Shown: positions 51,634-62,001, counted from the first letter of the stretch. The stretch is DNA of 64,000 nucleotides from Flavobacterium resistens (GCF_900182645.1 NZ_FXTA01000006.1:186001-250000); one strand, 5' to 3'. Numbers and translations: made by a program. Notes: a model not told the origin generated them from the sequence alone.

Positions 51634-53469
51634 TTATTTGCCCAAAGAATAATTCAATTGTTCTTTTTTCTTCTGTGTGTACCAATCCTGCATGATGTAA
51701 AAAGCCTTCTTCTTTTCGCCTTCATTTGAGATTAAGCCTTTACGGTTGTATCCGTCCTGAATACCCGGTAATAATCTTTTTGGTGATCTAAAATCCACTA
51801 AAATCCACGGGCTTGTACCACTTAAATGTGGAATTTTTTCAATCATTTTCAAATTCTGGATGTATAAATATTCCTGATATTCTTCGGTCCAACGCTCATT
51901 TTTTTCTCCGTGGAAACCTGCTTTTGCATCACCTCCAAATTCAGAAACAACTACAGGTTTGTTATAAGGCGTTTTCCAAAGATTCTTTTCTGCATCTTCA
52001 AGTTTGCCACCATACCAGCCTAAATATTGATTGAAGGCGATAATGTCAAGTGATTCGCCAATTTTATCATCAATCACTCCAAAACCGTCTACATGGCGTG
52101 TTAGCAAAGCAGCGCTAATTAATCTTGTATTATCTAATGATTTTGTGTGCCTTGCTAAATTCTGGATAAAAGTATTTCTAGCATCTGAAACAGGAGTTTC
52201 ATTAGCCATTGACCAAATAATAATACTCGCTCTATTTTTATCTCTGGTAATTGCCGCTGTTAATTGATCTTGGGCATTTTGATACGTATTTTTATTAGCA
52301 AAATCCACTGTCCAGTAAACCGGAATTTCCTCCCAAACCATTAATCCCAATTTGTCAGCTTCGCGAATAATGTTTTCGTTATGTGGATAATGTGCCAAAC
52401 GAACATAATTACAGCCTAATTCCTTTGCCCAATTCAATAAGCGTAAAGCATCTTCTTTTGAATTTGCACGTCCGCCTTTTGCATTTTCTTCGTGAATCGA
52501 AATTCCTCTCAAAAAGATTTGTTTTCCGTTTAACAGAATTTTGTCTTCCTGAGTTGCAATAGTCCTGAAACCAATTTTATCGGTTAATTTTTGTCCGTTA
52601 AAATCAATCGTTACATCATATAATTTCGGATTTTCAGGTGACCAATAGGAGATTTTTTTAGTAGGAATTTCAAAATTTAAGATTCCGTCAGCGCCAACTT
52701 TTCCTTTATAATTGATTTTTAATTCGGGAATTGAAATAGAAACTGCATTTTGTGCGATATCTAAATTATTGATTTTGATGAAACCCGAAATGCTATTTGC
52801 ATTCCCTTTTTTAAGCTGAATATTATAATCTTCTATAAATGAAGCTTCTTCTTCAATCAAAGTCACATCGCGCGTGATTCCTCCATAATTCCACCAATCT
52901 GTGTTTACTGTCGGAACATCTTCTTTATGGCGTGTATTATCAACTTTTATGACCAAATAATTGTCATTTGGCTTTACGATTGAAGTGACTTCATAATTAA
53001 ACGGAGTAAAACCGCCTTCATGTGTTCCTAGTTTTTTTCCGTTTAAATAAACATCAGCTTTATAATTTATAGCTCCTAAATATAAAAACAGACGCTTTTT
53101 GTCTTTTAAATTATAATCGAAAGATTTTTTGAACCATACATTTCCTTCATAATATTTTAGTTCAGGAACTTGTGAGTTCCAATCGCCCGGAATAGTAATT
53201 GTCGCCGATTTATCAAAATCATATTCTACCAATTCTTGTTTATTGACAGCATGATAATTACTATAAAACGCCGATTTTGGGGCTTTTTCCTGTTTATCAT
53301 ATTGATCTAAATGGAAACTGTAAAATCCGGTTTGGTAAGGATCGATAATGTAATTCCAAACGCCATTTAAAGAAGTTGTATTTCGGTTTGGAACGTTTGA
53401 AATTAGGTTTTGTTGTGCAAAAGTAAACAGTGTTGTGGTTAAGAGTACTGCGGTTAATAGTTTTTTCAT
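51634..53469 (-). CDS. GH2 glycosidase, beta-glucuronidase-like
   Basis: 611 aa with signal peptide ('LTAVLLTTTLFTFAQ'). The 'DWWNYGGITRDVTLIEE' segment, compact length and 'LGCNYVRLAHYPHNENIIREADKLGLMVWEEIPVYW' resemble bacterial beta-glucuronidases. Acid/base Glu424 in 'WSMANETPV', nucleophile Glu510 in 'VVVSEFGGDA'. It probably removes a non-reducing uronic acid or related sugar; galactosidase activity is possible. Its position with GH88 and uxuA favours glucuronic acid. Periplasmic. Confidence 0.82.
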   Translation of the reverse strand: MKKLLTAVLLTTTLFTFAQQNLISNVPNRNTTSLNGVWNYIIDPYQTGFYSFHLDQYDKQEKAPKSAFYSNYHAVNKQELVEYDFDKSATITIPGDWNSQVPELKYYEGNVWFKKSFDYNLKDKKRLFLYLGAINYKADVYLNGKKLGTHEGGFTPFNYEVTSIVKPNDNYLVIKVDNTRHKEDVPTVNTDWWNYGGITRDVTLIEEEASFIEDYNIQLKKGNANSISGFIKINNLDIAQNAVSISIPELKINYKGKVGADGILNFEIPTKKISYWSPENPKLYDVTIDFNGQKLTDKIGFRTIATQEDKILLNGKQIFLRGISIHEENAKGGRANSKEDALRLLNWAKELGCNYVRLAHYPHNENIIREADKLGLMVWEEIPVYWTVDFANKNTYQNAQDQLTAAITRDKNRASIIIWSMANETPVSDARNTFIQNLARHTKSLDNTRLISAALLTRHVDGFGVIDDKIGESLDIIAFNQYLGWYGGKLEDAEKNLWKTPYNKPVVVSEFGGDAKAGFHGEKNERWTEEYQEYLYIQNLKMIEKIPHLSGTSPWILVDFRSPKRLLPGIQDGYNRKGLISNEGEKKKAFYIMQDWYTQKKKEQLNYSLGK

Positions 53470-53550
53470 TTTAATTTGTTTTTTTATTTTTTGCAGAGTG
53501 CTAAAGTTTATGGTTTCACGCAGATTTAGCAGATTGATTTTTTAGAAATA

Positions 53551-53652
53551 TTATCATTTCGAGGAACGAGAAATCTCCACGAGAAACTCCACAATAAGAA
53601 TCCAAGCTTTGTAGAGCTACTTGTAGAGATTTCTCGTTCCTCGAAATGACAA
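53551..53652. repeat. Long inverted repeat, copy 2 of the dispersed family
   Basis: ATTTCGAGGAACGAGAAATC and GATTTCTCGTTCCTCGAAAT arms as in 1-102, here 102 bases with a few mismatches and a different loop. It lies in the 241-base gap between the two GH2 genes. Confidence 0.85.
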
Positions 53653-53710
53653 ACCACATTTTAAATCAGAACAACGAAAAAAAAATGGTAAATCTGCATG
53701 AAATAAAATC

Positions 53711-56131
53711 TTAATTAACGGGAATCTTCAAATATTCTCCCTTAAAACTTTGGTTGAGTGCCGTCATTTCGATTGGGTTATTTGACCCATCTGGAATTAC
53801 TTCAATCGAAGCTTTTCCGTTTGCCATTTTGATAGATTCGCTTCCCGTTGGTGTTCCTTGATTTTTCAAAGTTTTTCCGCCTTTCAGACATTGGAAATAA
53901 ACACTCGCTTCATAATCCAGACAGCGCAAATTATTGTTGTCAATTGCAATTGCAGTTACAAGATAATTCCCGTTTTTTAGTTTTTCTGAAGACAATTGGA
54001 GTGAAGTTGCGGCTTCATTTTTCTTAAAGCGATAATTCACTTTTAAAGTATCAGAAACTGTTATTCCTTCTTTGTTTTTTCCAACAGAAACCAAAACGTT
54101 TTCTCCTTTTTTGAAATTCACATCCCAAGTGAGTCCATTCGCAGGATAAAGCGCAAGATTGCGTTGTTTTTCGCCTAATGATTTTCCGTCGTGATACAAA
54201 GTTACTTTCTCACAATTACTGAAAACATTAATTGTTCTTGGCGTATTTTCAGGACCTTGGCGTTCTGTCCAGGTATGCGATTCAATGTAAGTAAAAGGTT
54301 TTTTAGCCCAATAGCTTTTAAAAACGTAATAAGCATCTTTAGGATTTCCGTTTCGATCGGTAAGTCCTTTTTGATTCATATATGGAATATCATCTTCGGG
54401 ACGGAGCGGCGTTGCAAAATCCTTGAATGCCCATTGAATATTTCCCACAAAATTTGGGTCATTCTCGGATATATGCAAATGCCAGTCAAATAAATCAACA
54501 ATGTAATTTTCGCTCCAATCACCAATTTGTGCGATATTGGCAATTTTAGTTTGTACAATAGCTTCTTCCCAGCCTTCGGCTTTAATTACATTCTCGCCAT
54601 TAACAGGGTTTTCACTATGACGGCCAACATGGCTGTCTCCGCCATATTCGGCGTGAATAAAATGGTTGTATTCTTTTTTGTAAACATCAATCGCTTTTTG
54701 ATAGCTTTTGTAGCTTCCAGAATACCAACCCGACCAGATAGAAGGGGAGAAGACATCAACAATATGCGAGCCTTCATAATATTTTCTAATTGCCGTTTTT
54801 CTTGTTGGATCAAGTTTATGGGCAATATCATTTAATTCGGTTAAAAAAGCATTTGTTTTTTCCGGATTATCGCCATCAGGAAAATCTGGAAGCCAGTTCA
54901 TTTCGTTTCCTAAAGACCAAATTATAATGCTAGGATGATTGTAATTTTGATTGATAATTTCAGCCAACATGTTTTTGGCATTGGTTTTCCAAACCTCATT
55001 TCCAATTCCGCCACGACACCAAGGCAATTCGTCCCAAACCAATAATCCTAATTCATCGCAAGCTTTATAAACTTCAGGATCTTGAGGATAATGTGCCAAA
55101 CGAACGAAATTTGCACCCATTTCTTTAATCGATTCCATATCAGCGCGATGTTGTGCATTTGTCATAGCGGCACCAACTCCGGCTTGTTCTTCATGACGAT
55201 GCGTTCCTCGAAGAAGCAAACGTTTTCCGTTAAGAAAAAATGGTCCGTGATCTTTAAATTCAAACCATCTAAAACCAACTTTCTCTGTAACGCTATCTTT
55301 TACTTGATTTTTTTCAGATAAAGAAGCAGTTAGTTTATACAAATTTGGATTATCTGTATCCCAAAGTTCTGGGTTTTTGATGTTTTCAAATGAGATTGTT
55401 GAAGTTTTATCTGAAACTGGAATCGTTTTGCTTGCCACTTTTTTTCCTTTCGGAGTTTTTAAAGTAATCGTCAATGATAAATCTTTTGAGTTATTTGGGT
55501 TTACAATTGAAGAAACAATTTGTACTGAAGCCTTTTTAGCTGAAACTTCTGGAGTTGTAATTTTTAGATTTTCAATATGATTTTTGTATTTCGAAACCAA
55601 CCAGACATCGCGCGTAATTCCGCCATAAATATAGAAATCACTTTTTTGAGAAGGAATAATTTCGATATCATAACTATTGTCAACGCGAACAAAAATATCA
55701 TTATTTCCTTCTTTAATAAGATTCGTAATGTCAATTGAAAATCCGATATAACCACCAATATGAGACCCGGCTTCTTTACCGTTTACATACACTTTTGTAG
55801 TAATATTTGAGCCTTCAAAATACAAGGAATAACGCTGATTTTTATCAATCTGCGGAATATTTAATTTTTTTTGATACCAACTGGCGTCACGTCTGTAGCC
55901 CGGATATAAGTCGGTTGCGTCTTCAGCGTTCCAGGTATGAGGTAAATTTAGAGAAACCCAACTTTGGTTTTTTTGAGCTTCGTTTAAGTTTGAAGTATGA
56001 TTTTCTAAATAAAGCCAATTGTCATTAATATTCATCTTTGTCTGAGCAAAACTGCTGCTCAGACAAATCTGAAAAAAAACAAAAAGCGCAAAATTTGAAA
56101 ATGTATTGTAGTATTTTGGTTGATAGTTCAT
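53711..56131 (-). CDS. GH2 beta-galactosidase-like glycosidase
   Basis: 806 aa from the ATG at 56131; an upstream ATG at 56182 would add 17 residues from repeat sequence before the signal peptide ('NTFSNFALFVFFQICLSSSFAQ'). GH2 features: 'VSLNLPHTWNAED', 'GGITRDVWLVSKY', 'FVRLAHYPQDPEVYKACDELGLLVWDELPW', acid/base Glu410 in 'WSLGNEMN' and nucleophile Glu495 in 'HAEYGGDSH', then C-terminal Ig-like domains. Likely beta-galactosidase, substrate unproven. Probably co-transcribed with the GH88 gene upstream. Confidence 0.84.
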   Translation of the reverse strand: MNYQPKYYNTFSNFALFVFFQICLSSSFAQTKMNINDNWLYLENHTSNLNEAQKNQSWVSLNLPHTWNAEDATDLYPGYRRDASWYQKKLNIPQIDKNQRYSLYFEGSNITTKVYVNGKEAGSHIGGYIGFSIDITNLIKEGNNDIFVRVDNSYDIEIIPSQKSDFYIYGGITRDVWLVSKYKNHIENLKITTPEVSAKKASVQIVSSIVNPNNSKDLSLTITLKTPKGKKVASKTIPVSDKTSTISFENIKNPELWDTDNPNLYKLTASLSEKNQVKDSVTEKVGFRWFEFKDHGPFFLNGKRLLLRGTHRHEEQAGVGAAMTNAQHRADMESIKEMGANFVRLAHYPQDPEVYKACDELGLLVWDELPWCRGGIGNEVWKTNAKNMLAEIINQNYNHPSIIIWSLGNEMNWLPDFPDGDNPEKTNAFLTELNDIAHKLDPTRKTAIRKYYEGSHIVDVFSPSIWSGWYSGSYKSYQKAIDVYKKEYNHFIHAEYGGDSHVGRHSENPVNGENVIKAEGWEEAIVQTKIANIAQIGDWSENYIVDLFDWHLHISENDPNFVGNIQWAFKDFATPLRPEDDIPYMNQKGLTDRNGNPKDAYYVFKSYWAKKPFTYIESHTWTERQGPENTPRTINVFSNCEKVTLYHDGKSLGEKQRNLALYPANGLTWDVNFKKGENVLVSVGKNKEGITVSDTLKVNYRFKKNEAATSLQLSSEKLKNGNYLVTAIAIDNNNLRCLDYEASVYFQCLKGGKTLKNQGTPTGSESIKMANGKASIEVIPDGSNNPIEMTALNQSFKGEYLKIPVN

Positions 56132-56154
56132 AGATTGTAAAGCTTTTTTTAGGT

Positions 56155-56230
56155 TCAAAGTGACATAGTTACAAAGTGACAAAGGTTTTTGGCCTTTGAA
56201 GCTTTGTCATTTTGTATCTCTGTGCCTTTG
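56155..56230. repeat. Intergenic hairpin between GH88 and GH2 genes
   Basis: CAAAGTGACAAAGG and the later CTTTGTCATTTTG/CCTTTG segments are complementary with mismatches, similar in wording to sequence at 61950-62000 (GGGACAAAG, CCTTTGTTCC). Confidence 0.5.
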
Positions 56231-57409
56231 TTATTTTTTTCTGAGTAATGCTTCCAGAAAATAATAATCAGCGTAAATTATTGGTTCGTCAATTTCATCG
56301 TGTTTTGGCCAGTTTCCTGTGCTGTGATCGAGTAGGAAAGGCGCTTTGATATTGGCATTTAAAATATATTTATCAGATTGTACCGAAGTCATTAATTTAT
56401 CGGCGAAAGCCAAATAACTTTTATTTTTGGTATAACCGTACAATTCATATAATCCTGATGCCATAACCATTGCTGCAGAAACATCTCGAGCAGCATTTGG
56501 AATGCTAGGATCTTTAAAATCCCAATACGGAATTCCGTCTTCTGGCAGGTTTTTATTCGACATAAAAAACTTTGCAGTTGCTTCGGCTTGTTTTAAGTAA
56601 GTTGGATCTTTTGTATATCGGTAAGACATTGTGAATCCATAAACCGCCCAACCTTGACCGCGTGCCCAAACCGAATCATCATTATAACCCTGAAGTGTAG
56701 TTTTCTTTCTGACATTTCCTGTTTTCGGATCGTAATCAATAACGTGATAACAACTATTGTCTTCTCTAAATTGGTTTTTTAAAGTTGTATTAGCATGTTG
56801 AATTGCAACTTCACGATATTTTGGATTTCCAGATAATTTTGAAGCTTCAAAAAGCAATTCTAAATTCATCATATTGTCAATAATAACTGGGAAATCCCAG
56901 ATTTCTTTATTGAAATCCCACGAACGAATAGAACCTACTTTCGGATCAAATCTTGTGCATAAAGTTTCGGCGCCTTTAATAATTACATCTGCATATTCTT
57001 TTTTGTTTTCAACTTTAAGCGCTTCTCCAAAACTGCAATACACTTTAAAACCTACATCGTGAGAATTACGGTTGACACTTTCTTTTTTGCTGAAAGCGGT
57101 CCATTTTTGAGCTTGTTCTTTGTATTTAGAATCGCCGGTAAGTCGGTATAACTGCCAAAGATTTCCGGCAAAAAAACCGCTTGTCCAGTCTCTCGATGGC
57201 ACTTTATGTATTTCATTGGTTTTGACATTCATGCTGCGAGGCATCGACAGAGAATCGACTGGATAATCGAGCAACATTTTATAACGTGTATCCAACAGTG
57301 TTTTTGTCGTTGGAGAGACAATTGTTTTTTGAGACTTAATTCCGGATTTGCATGCCGTTGTCAGCGATGCAAACCCTAGAATTAAAGAAATGAAACTAAC
57401 TTTATTCAT
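56231..57409 (-). CDS. GH88 unsaturated uronyl hydrolase
   Basis: 392 aa lipoprotein (Cys20 in 'LTTACKSG'). An alpha/alpha barrel with GH88 landmarks: Asp118 in 'HDVGF' and Asp178 in 'IIDNMMNLELL', spaced 60 residues, as for the two active-site Asp of known unsaturated glucuronyl hydrolases; also 'DWTSGFFAGNLWQLYRL' and 'WARGQGWAVYGF'. It removes the 4,5-unsaturated uronic acid left at chain ends by a polysaccharide lyase. The lyase partner may be the beta-helix protein at 62.0-63.6 kb or lie outside the window. Confidence 0.88.
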   Translation of the reverse strand: MNKVSFISLILGFASLTTACKSGIKSQKTIVSPTTKTLLDTRYKMLLDYPVDSLSMPRSMNVKTNEIHKVPSRDWTSGFFAGNLWQLYRLTGDSKYKEQAQKWTAFSKKESVNRNSHDVGFKVYCSFGEALKVENKKEYADVIIKGAETLCTRFDPKVGSIRSWDFNKEIWDFPVIIDNMMNLELLFEASKLSGNPKYREVAIQHANTTLKNQFREDNSCYHVIDYDPKTGNVRKKTTLQGYNDDSVWARGQGWAVYGFTMSYRYTKDPTYLKQAEATAKFFMSNKNLPEDGIPYWDFKDPSIPNAARDVSAAMVMASGLYELYGYTKNKSYLAFADKLMTSVQSDKYILNANIKAPFLLDHSTGNWPKHDEIDEPIIYADYYFLEALLRKK

Positions 57410-57529
57410 ATTTACTAATTAATCTTTTTTAAAAAACCACAATTACTTGGCTTTAAATTTGGGTTTGGGATCATTTCTATTTTTTTATTAAATGTAATTA
57501 AACTATATAAGTTCTTGCGTGTCTATGTG

Positions 57530-57555
57530 TCAAAAACACACATATCAAAAACACA
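57530..57555 (-). promoter_or_regulatory. Direct repeat, candidate HTCS binding site upstream of GH88
   Basis: TCAAAAACACA occurs at 57530-57540 and 57545-57555, start-to-start spacing 15 bases (TGTGTTTTTGA on the coding strand). The pair is 121-146 bases upstream of the GH88 start, in the region 57410-57617 that has no gene. Confidence 0.4.
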
Positions 57556-57617
57556 TCATGTGTAGAATTTGATTTTTTGGTTGGTGAACATTCATTATTT
57601 TGGTTTTAAGGTTAAGG

Positions 57618-57710
57618 TTAGATAAAATAGAAAAGCAAAAGACTCATTCCGATTATGATGACGACAAATAAGATTTGAAGAAATAAATAGTTCGGTATTT
57701 TGATTTTCAT
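57618..57710 (-). CDS. Candidate 30-residue single-span membrane peptide
   Basis: An ATG-to-TAA frame of 30 codons between the HTCS terminator and the GH88 gene. The first seven residues (MKIKIPN) are basic, and the rest is one hydrophobic segment (LFLQILFVVIIIGMSLLLFY), enough for one membrane helix. No family known. It could be a genuine micro-protein or a chance frame in AT-rich DNA. Confidence 0.35.
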   Translation of the reverse strand: MKIKIPNYLFLQILFVVIIIGMSLLLFYFI

Positions 57711-57747
57711 ATGGCAAATGTAGATGCCGAAAACGATATAGAAATAC

Positions 57748-57784
57748 AAAAAAGGGTATCTAAAAATACAGATACCCTTTTTTA
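57748..57784 (-). terminator. Terminator after the PUL 2 HTCS gene
   Basis: AAAAAAGGGTATCT and AGATACCCTTTTTT form a 14-bp perfect stem; A- and T-tracts would make it work on either strand. Confidence 0.88.
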
Positions 57785-57806
57785 AGCCCATAAAACAGTG
57801 GGATTG

Positions 57807-60800
57807 CTAAATTACAACAGTAGTTTTGTAAAATTTGTCAGCATATTGTGATGGCGTTTCGCCGTACTTTTTCTGGAAGCATTTGCTGAAATATTTCGGA
57901 TTATTGAAGCCCACTTTATAGCTGATTTCAGAGACAGTTAACTTATCTTGTTCCAATAATTGAGCGGCACGTTTTAATCTAATTTCATGAATAAATTCGT
58001 TTGGCGTGCAATTTGTCCAGGCTTTAATTTTTAAAAAGAGCATGGTTCGGCTGACACCTAATTCGGTACAGAAAAACGGAACATCAAATTGTTCATTCGA
58101 AATGTTCTCTTCAACAATTTTAAATGCTTTTTTCAACAATTCTTCATCTATTGAAGAAACTGTAATTTCTGACGGAATAAAACTGTCTTCGCTTGAAAAT
58201 TTGATTTTTAAACGCTCGGTTGTATTCAAAAGATTTTTGACACGAAGCTTAAATTCCATTAAATTGAAAGGTTTACTAATGTAATCATCGGCACCACTTT
58301 CAAGTCCTTCGAATTTATAAACTAATGAAGATCTAGAAGTCAATAAAATAACCGGAATATGACTGGTTTTAATGTTTTCTTTTATTTTAGCGCACAATTC
58401 AGTTCCAACCATTTCAGGCATAATAACGTCGCTGATAATCAAATTCGGAACAAATTTTAATGCTTTGTCCAAAGCAATTTTACCATTTTCAGCTTCGATA
58501 ATATTGTAATCTTTTTTGAGTAGGTTTTTCATAAACTTTCTCAAAACCTTATGATCTTCTACAATTAAAATAGTTTGTTTTTCTTCGTTTACAATTAAAT
58601 CTTCGATGTCCTCATTTTCTATTGCTTCAGAAGTTTCAAGTTGAGCGTTGTATTGTTCAATATCATCACTGATTTTAAAATCAGAAATAATTTCGCTGTC
58701 CAAAAGATGTTCTCGTCCAAGTGGCAAAGTCACTTTGAAAATAACACCGCCAGTTGGTTTGTTCGTAACATCAATTTTTCCTTTGTGAAGCTCAACAATG
58801 TTTTTTACAATCGAAAGCCCGATTCCAGTTCCTTTATTATAGTTTTTCTGAACTTGGTTGTGCGTCGGAACTTCAAAAAACAAATCAAAAATCTTATCGA
58901 TATGTTCCTCGGAAATTCCAACTCCTGAGTCTTCAACGGCTATAAAAAGATGCTGCTGATCTTGATTGATTTTAATGTTAATAGAACCGCCTTTTGGAGT
59001 ATATCTAAAAGCATTCGAAATCAAATTATAAAAAACACGTTCGAGTTTATATCGGTCAAAATACACCAACATTTCTTCGTTTTCGGCTTCAAATGTATAA
59101 TCGTAACCTCCATCTTTTGCATATTCGATAAAAGATAAAAAGATTTCTTTTGTGAATTTGACAATGTTTCCGTTTGCAGATTCCAAAGCAACTTGATGAT
59201 TCTCCAGTTTTCTGAAATCCATTAAACGATTGATTAAACCTAAAAGATGATTCGCGCTTCCTTCTATAACCAAAAGCTTTTTGTACATTTCATTGGTTCC
59301 GTTATAATCGGCTAATATTTGTTGCAATGGCCCTAAAATCAACGTTAAAGGTGTTCTGAATTCATGCGAAATATTAGTGAAGAAATCCAGTTTTAATTTG
59401 TTGTTTTCTTCAATACGCTGTGTTTCCAGATATTCCAGTTCCAGTTTTTGTTTCAATCTGGCTTTTGATTTCATAATCCAGATCAAACCATATAATCCTA
59501 AACCAATTATAATTCCATATAATAAAAATGCCCAAATACTGCGCCACGGAGCCGGATTTACAATAACGGTCAAAGTGGTTGGATTTTTGTTCCAAACCCC
59601 ATCATTATTCGCACCTCGCACTTCAAATGTATAAGTTCCTGGATTTTGAATAGCAAAATTGGCCTCGCTGTTTTTGGTTATCGTCCAGTTGTTTTCCAGT
59701 CCGGTTAAACGATAACTATACTGATTCTTTTTTGATCGAATGTAATTCGGAATCGCAAAACTGATAGAGAAATTGGCTTTATCATAATCCAAAGTGATGG
59801 TTTTGGTATATCCAATGCTTTTTTCTAAAATGCCTAAAGAATCATTTGGATTTGTAGTTTTATTTTTGATTTTCAAATCAGTTATCAAAACCTGAGGAGC
59901 ATATAAATTTTTGGAAATTTTTCGGGAGTCAAAATAAGTTGCTCCGGAAGGGCTTCCGAAATAAAATGTATTGCCATCAAGTTTTAAAGCTGCATTATCA
60001 TTAAACTCATTATTTGCTATACCATCTTTTTGATCATAACCGACAACTGTTTTTCGGGTAGTGCTGTATTTTAAAATTCCCTGATTGCTGCTAATCCAAA
60101 GGTTTTTATCATCATCTTCCAAAATAGAATGGATTGATGTAACAACCATATTTCCAATTTTCAAGTTGATTCTGTTGAATTTCTTTCCATCAAAATAATG
60201 CAATCCTTTTGCTTTTGTTCCTACCCAGATTTTATTTTGAGAATCCTGAAACAATGTTAGAATATCATCTCCCGATAAAGCAACATCATCATAAAAGTAA
60301 TGTTTTACAACATATTTATTGGATTGGAAATTTTGAAGTCCAATAAGATTCAGCCCGCTCAGAGTTCCCACCCAAAGCCTTTTTTGCTTGTCAACAAAGA
60401 CTGTTCGCACGTAATTATTGGTTAGATAATTTGCCTTTGTAGTATCATTTCTAATAAATTGAAAATCTTTTGAAACAGTATTATAACGAACTAATCCTTT
60501 GCTAAAAGTACCCATCCACAATACGCCGTTTCCTTCTGTTTTAATGGAATAAACTCCAACATCTTTAAGTGAATCCTTTAATTTGGATGAAATTCTGTCA
60601 CTTTCAATATTTTTAGTCTGGGTATTATAAGCTGAAATTCCTTTAGAGAAAGTTCCCATCCACAAAATGTTATTTTCTGCAACGCACATTGATTTAATAT
60701 CATTTATTGGCGTTTGTCCAATTTTGTTGTTTAGGTAACTTGTAGCTTCTGTATTTTTATTGTAAACGGTGATGCCGCCACCTTCAGTACCAAAATAAAT

Positions 60801-61916
60801 ATTCCGATTTTTGTCGGCTACAATAGAACTTACTACATCATAACTCATCGGAATCTTTTTCGAATTCTGATCGTAATTGAGGAAATTTACACTTGAAATA
60901 TCCCACATATTTACGCCTTTGTAATAACAGCCAATCCAAACGGAACCTTTTTTATCGATGAAAATTGATTTTACTTTTTCGATTCCGGTGTTATGATTAC
61001 TACTACTGTAACTATTGTTATTGTTTATCTTTTGAATGCTTTTATCTTCTCCTAAAATATAAATTCCGTCATAAGCACCAATCCAGATTGAGCCTTTGCG
61101 GTCAATAGCCAAAGCACGAATTTCATTGTTGATTTCTTTGCGTTTTTCCTCAGGTAAAAAAGAAACAAAGCTGTTTGTTGATGGGTTAAATTTTAAAAGC
61201 CCTTTGTTTTTTGTTCCAACCCAGATATTATTGAAGCGATCTTCAGCAATTGCTGATACATTTAATACATCAATATTATTTAACGGATAATTTTTAAAAG
61301 AAAATTTTCCATTTTTTCTACCTGTAAATAAACACAATCCTTTTGTAGTTCCAATCCAGACTTTGCCTTTTTTTGTTTTAAAAATACTCAGAATATTATT
61401 GCTTGGAATTGATGCATTATCAGTAGCAGAATGAACAGCAGAAGAAAATTGTCCTGTTTTTTTGTTATAAACAGACAAACCTTTTGAGGTTCCAAACCAC
61501 ATTTCATCGCCAATTTTCTTGATACACCAAATAGTATTACTATTTATGGTATGATTCGTCTTGTCGGTTAAGTATCGTTTGAAAGTATTACTAACAGGGT
61601 CATAACAGTTCAGACCATTATAAGTTCCAATCCATAATTTTCCGGAATTATCTTCTTCAATAGCTAAAATATCATTACTGATAGACGTTTTATTGGCAAC
61701 ATCATTCCTAAAAATGGTAAATCGACTGCCGTCATATTTATTTAGACCGTCGCGCGTACCAAACCACATCTGTCCAAATTTATCCTGATGAATGGCAATA
61801 ACAGAATTCTGTGAAAGTCCGTCAGTGGTTGAAAAATTTTTAAGTCGGTATTTATTTTGGGAAAACAAATTTCCTGAAATAAAAAGTAAAACTAGAAAGA
61901 CGCTCGTGTATTTCAT
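57807..61916 (-). CDS. Hybrid two-component system sensor/regulator (HTCS) of PUL 2
   Basis: 1369 aa. Signal peptide ('VFLVLLFISGNLFSQ'), propeller repeats of the sensor (about 25-700; 'GLSQNSVIAIHQDKFGQMWFGTRDGLNKYDG' and many 'LWIGT' repeats), Y_Y_Y domain (about 715-780), a membrane helix (about 790-812), histidine kinase with His851 in 'SHEFRTP', receiver with Asp1163 ('LIISDVIMPEMVG') and Lys1215, and AraC helix-turn-helix at the end. It senses a glycan fragment and probably drives the GH88/GH2 genes and the flanking beta-helix gene. CTAACC lies 16 bases before its start. Confidence 0.93.
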   Translation of the reverse strand: MKYTSVFLVLLFISGNLFSQNKYRLKNFSTTDGLSQNSVIAIHQDKFGQMWFGTRDGLNKYDGSRFTIFRNDVANKTSISNDILAIEEDNSGKLWIGTYNGLNCYDPVSNTFKRYLTDKTNHTINSNTIWCIKKIGDEMWFGTSKGLSVYNKKTGQFSSAVHSATDNASIPSNNILSIFKTKKGKVWIGTTKGLCLFTGRKNGKFSFKNYPLNNIDVLNVSAIAEDRFNNIWVGTKNKGLLKFNPSTNSFVSFLPEEKRKEINNEIRALAIDRKGSIWIGAYDGIYILGEDKSIQKINNNNSYSSSNHNTGIEKVKSIFIDKKGSVWIGCYYKGVNMWDISSVNFLNYDQNSKKIPMSYDVVSSIVADKNRNIYFGTEGGGITVYNKNTEATSYLNNKIGQTPINDIKSMCVAENNILWMGTFSKGISAYNTQTKNIESDRISSKLKDSLKDVGVYSIKTEGNGVLWMGTFSKGLVRYNTVSKDFQFIRNDTTKANYLTNNYVRTVFVDKQKRLWVGTLSGLNLIGLQNFQSNKYVVKHYFYDDVALSGDDILTLFQDSQNKIWVGTKAKGLHYFDGKKFNRINLKIGNMVVTSIHSILEDDDKNLWISSNQGILKYSTTRKTVVGYDQKDGIANNEFNDNAALKLDGNTFYFGSPSGATYFDSRKISKNLYAPQVLITDLKIKNKTTNPNDSLGILEKSIGYTKTITLDYDKANFSISFAIPNYIRSKKNQYSYRLTGLENNWTITKNSEANFAIQNPGTYTFEVRGANNDGVWNKNPTTLTVIVNPAPWRSIWAFLLYGIIIGLGLYGLIWIMKSKARLKQKLELEYLETQRIEENNKLKLDFFTNISHEFRTPLTLILGPLQQILADYNGTNEMYKKLLVIEGSANHLLGLINRLMDFRKLENHQVALESANGNIVKFTKEIFLSFIEYAKDGGYDYTFEAENEEMLVYFDRYKLERVFYNLISNAFRYTPKGGSINIKINQDQQHLFIAVEDSGVGISEEHIDKIFDLFFEVPTHNQVQKNYNKGTGIGLSIVKNIVELHKGKIDVTNKPTGGVIFKVTLPLGREHLLDSEIISDFKISDDIEQYNAQLETSEAIENEDIEDLIVNEEKQTILIVEDHKVLRKFMKNLLKKDYNIIEAENGKIALDKALKFVPNLIISDVIMPEMVGTELCAKIKENIKTSHIPVILLTSRSSLVYKFEGLESGADDYISKPFNLMEFKLRVKNLLNTTERLKIKFSSEDSFIPSEITVSSIDEELLKKAFKIVEENISNEQFDVPFFCTELGVSRTMLFLKIKAWTNCTPNEFIHEIRLKRAAQLLEQDKLTVSEISYKVGFNNPKYFSKCFQKKYGETPSQYADKFYKTTVVI

Positions 61917-62001
61917 AGCATTTATTTTTTTTGGTTAGAGTTATATTCAAGGTGCAAAGGGACAAAGATTTCAACAGAGAAATACCTCTGAACCTTTGTT
62001 C

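Noticed and set aside
56231..57409. Assignment as GH105 (unsaturated rhamnogalacturonyl hydrolase)
   Set aside because: The HDVGF and DNMMNLELL motifs with 60-residue spacing and the WARGQGWAVYG segment fit GH88 better, though both families share the fold.
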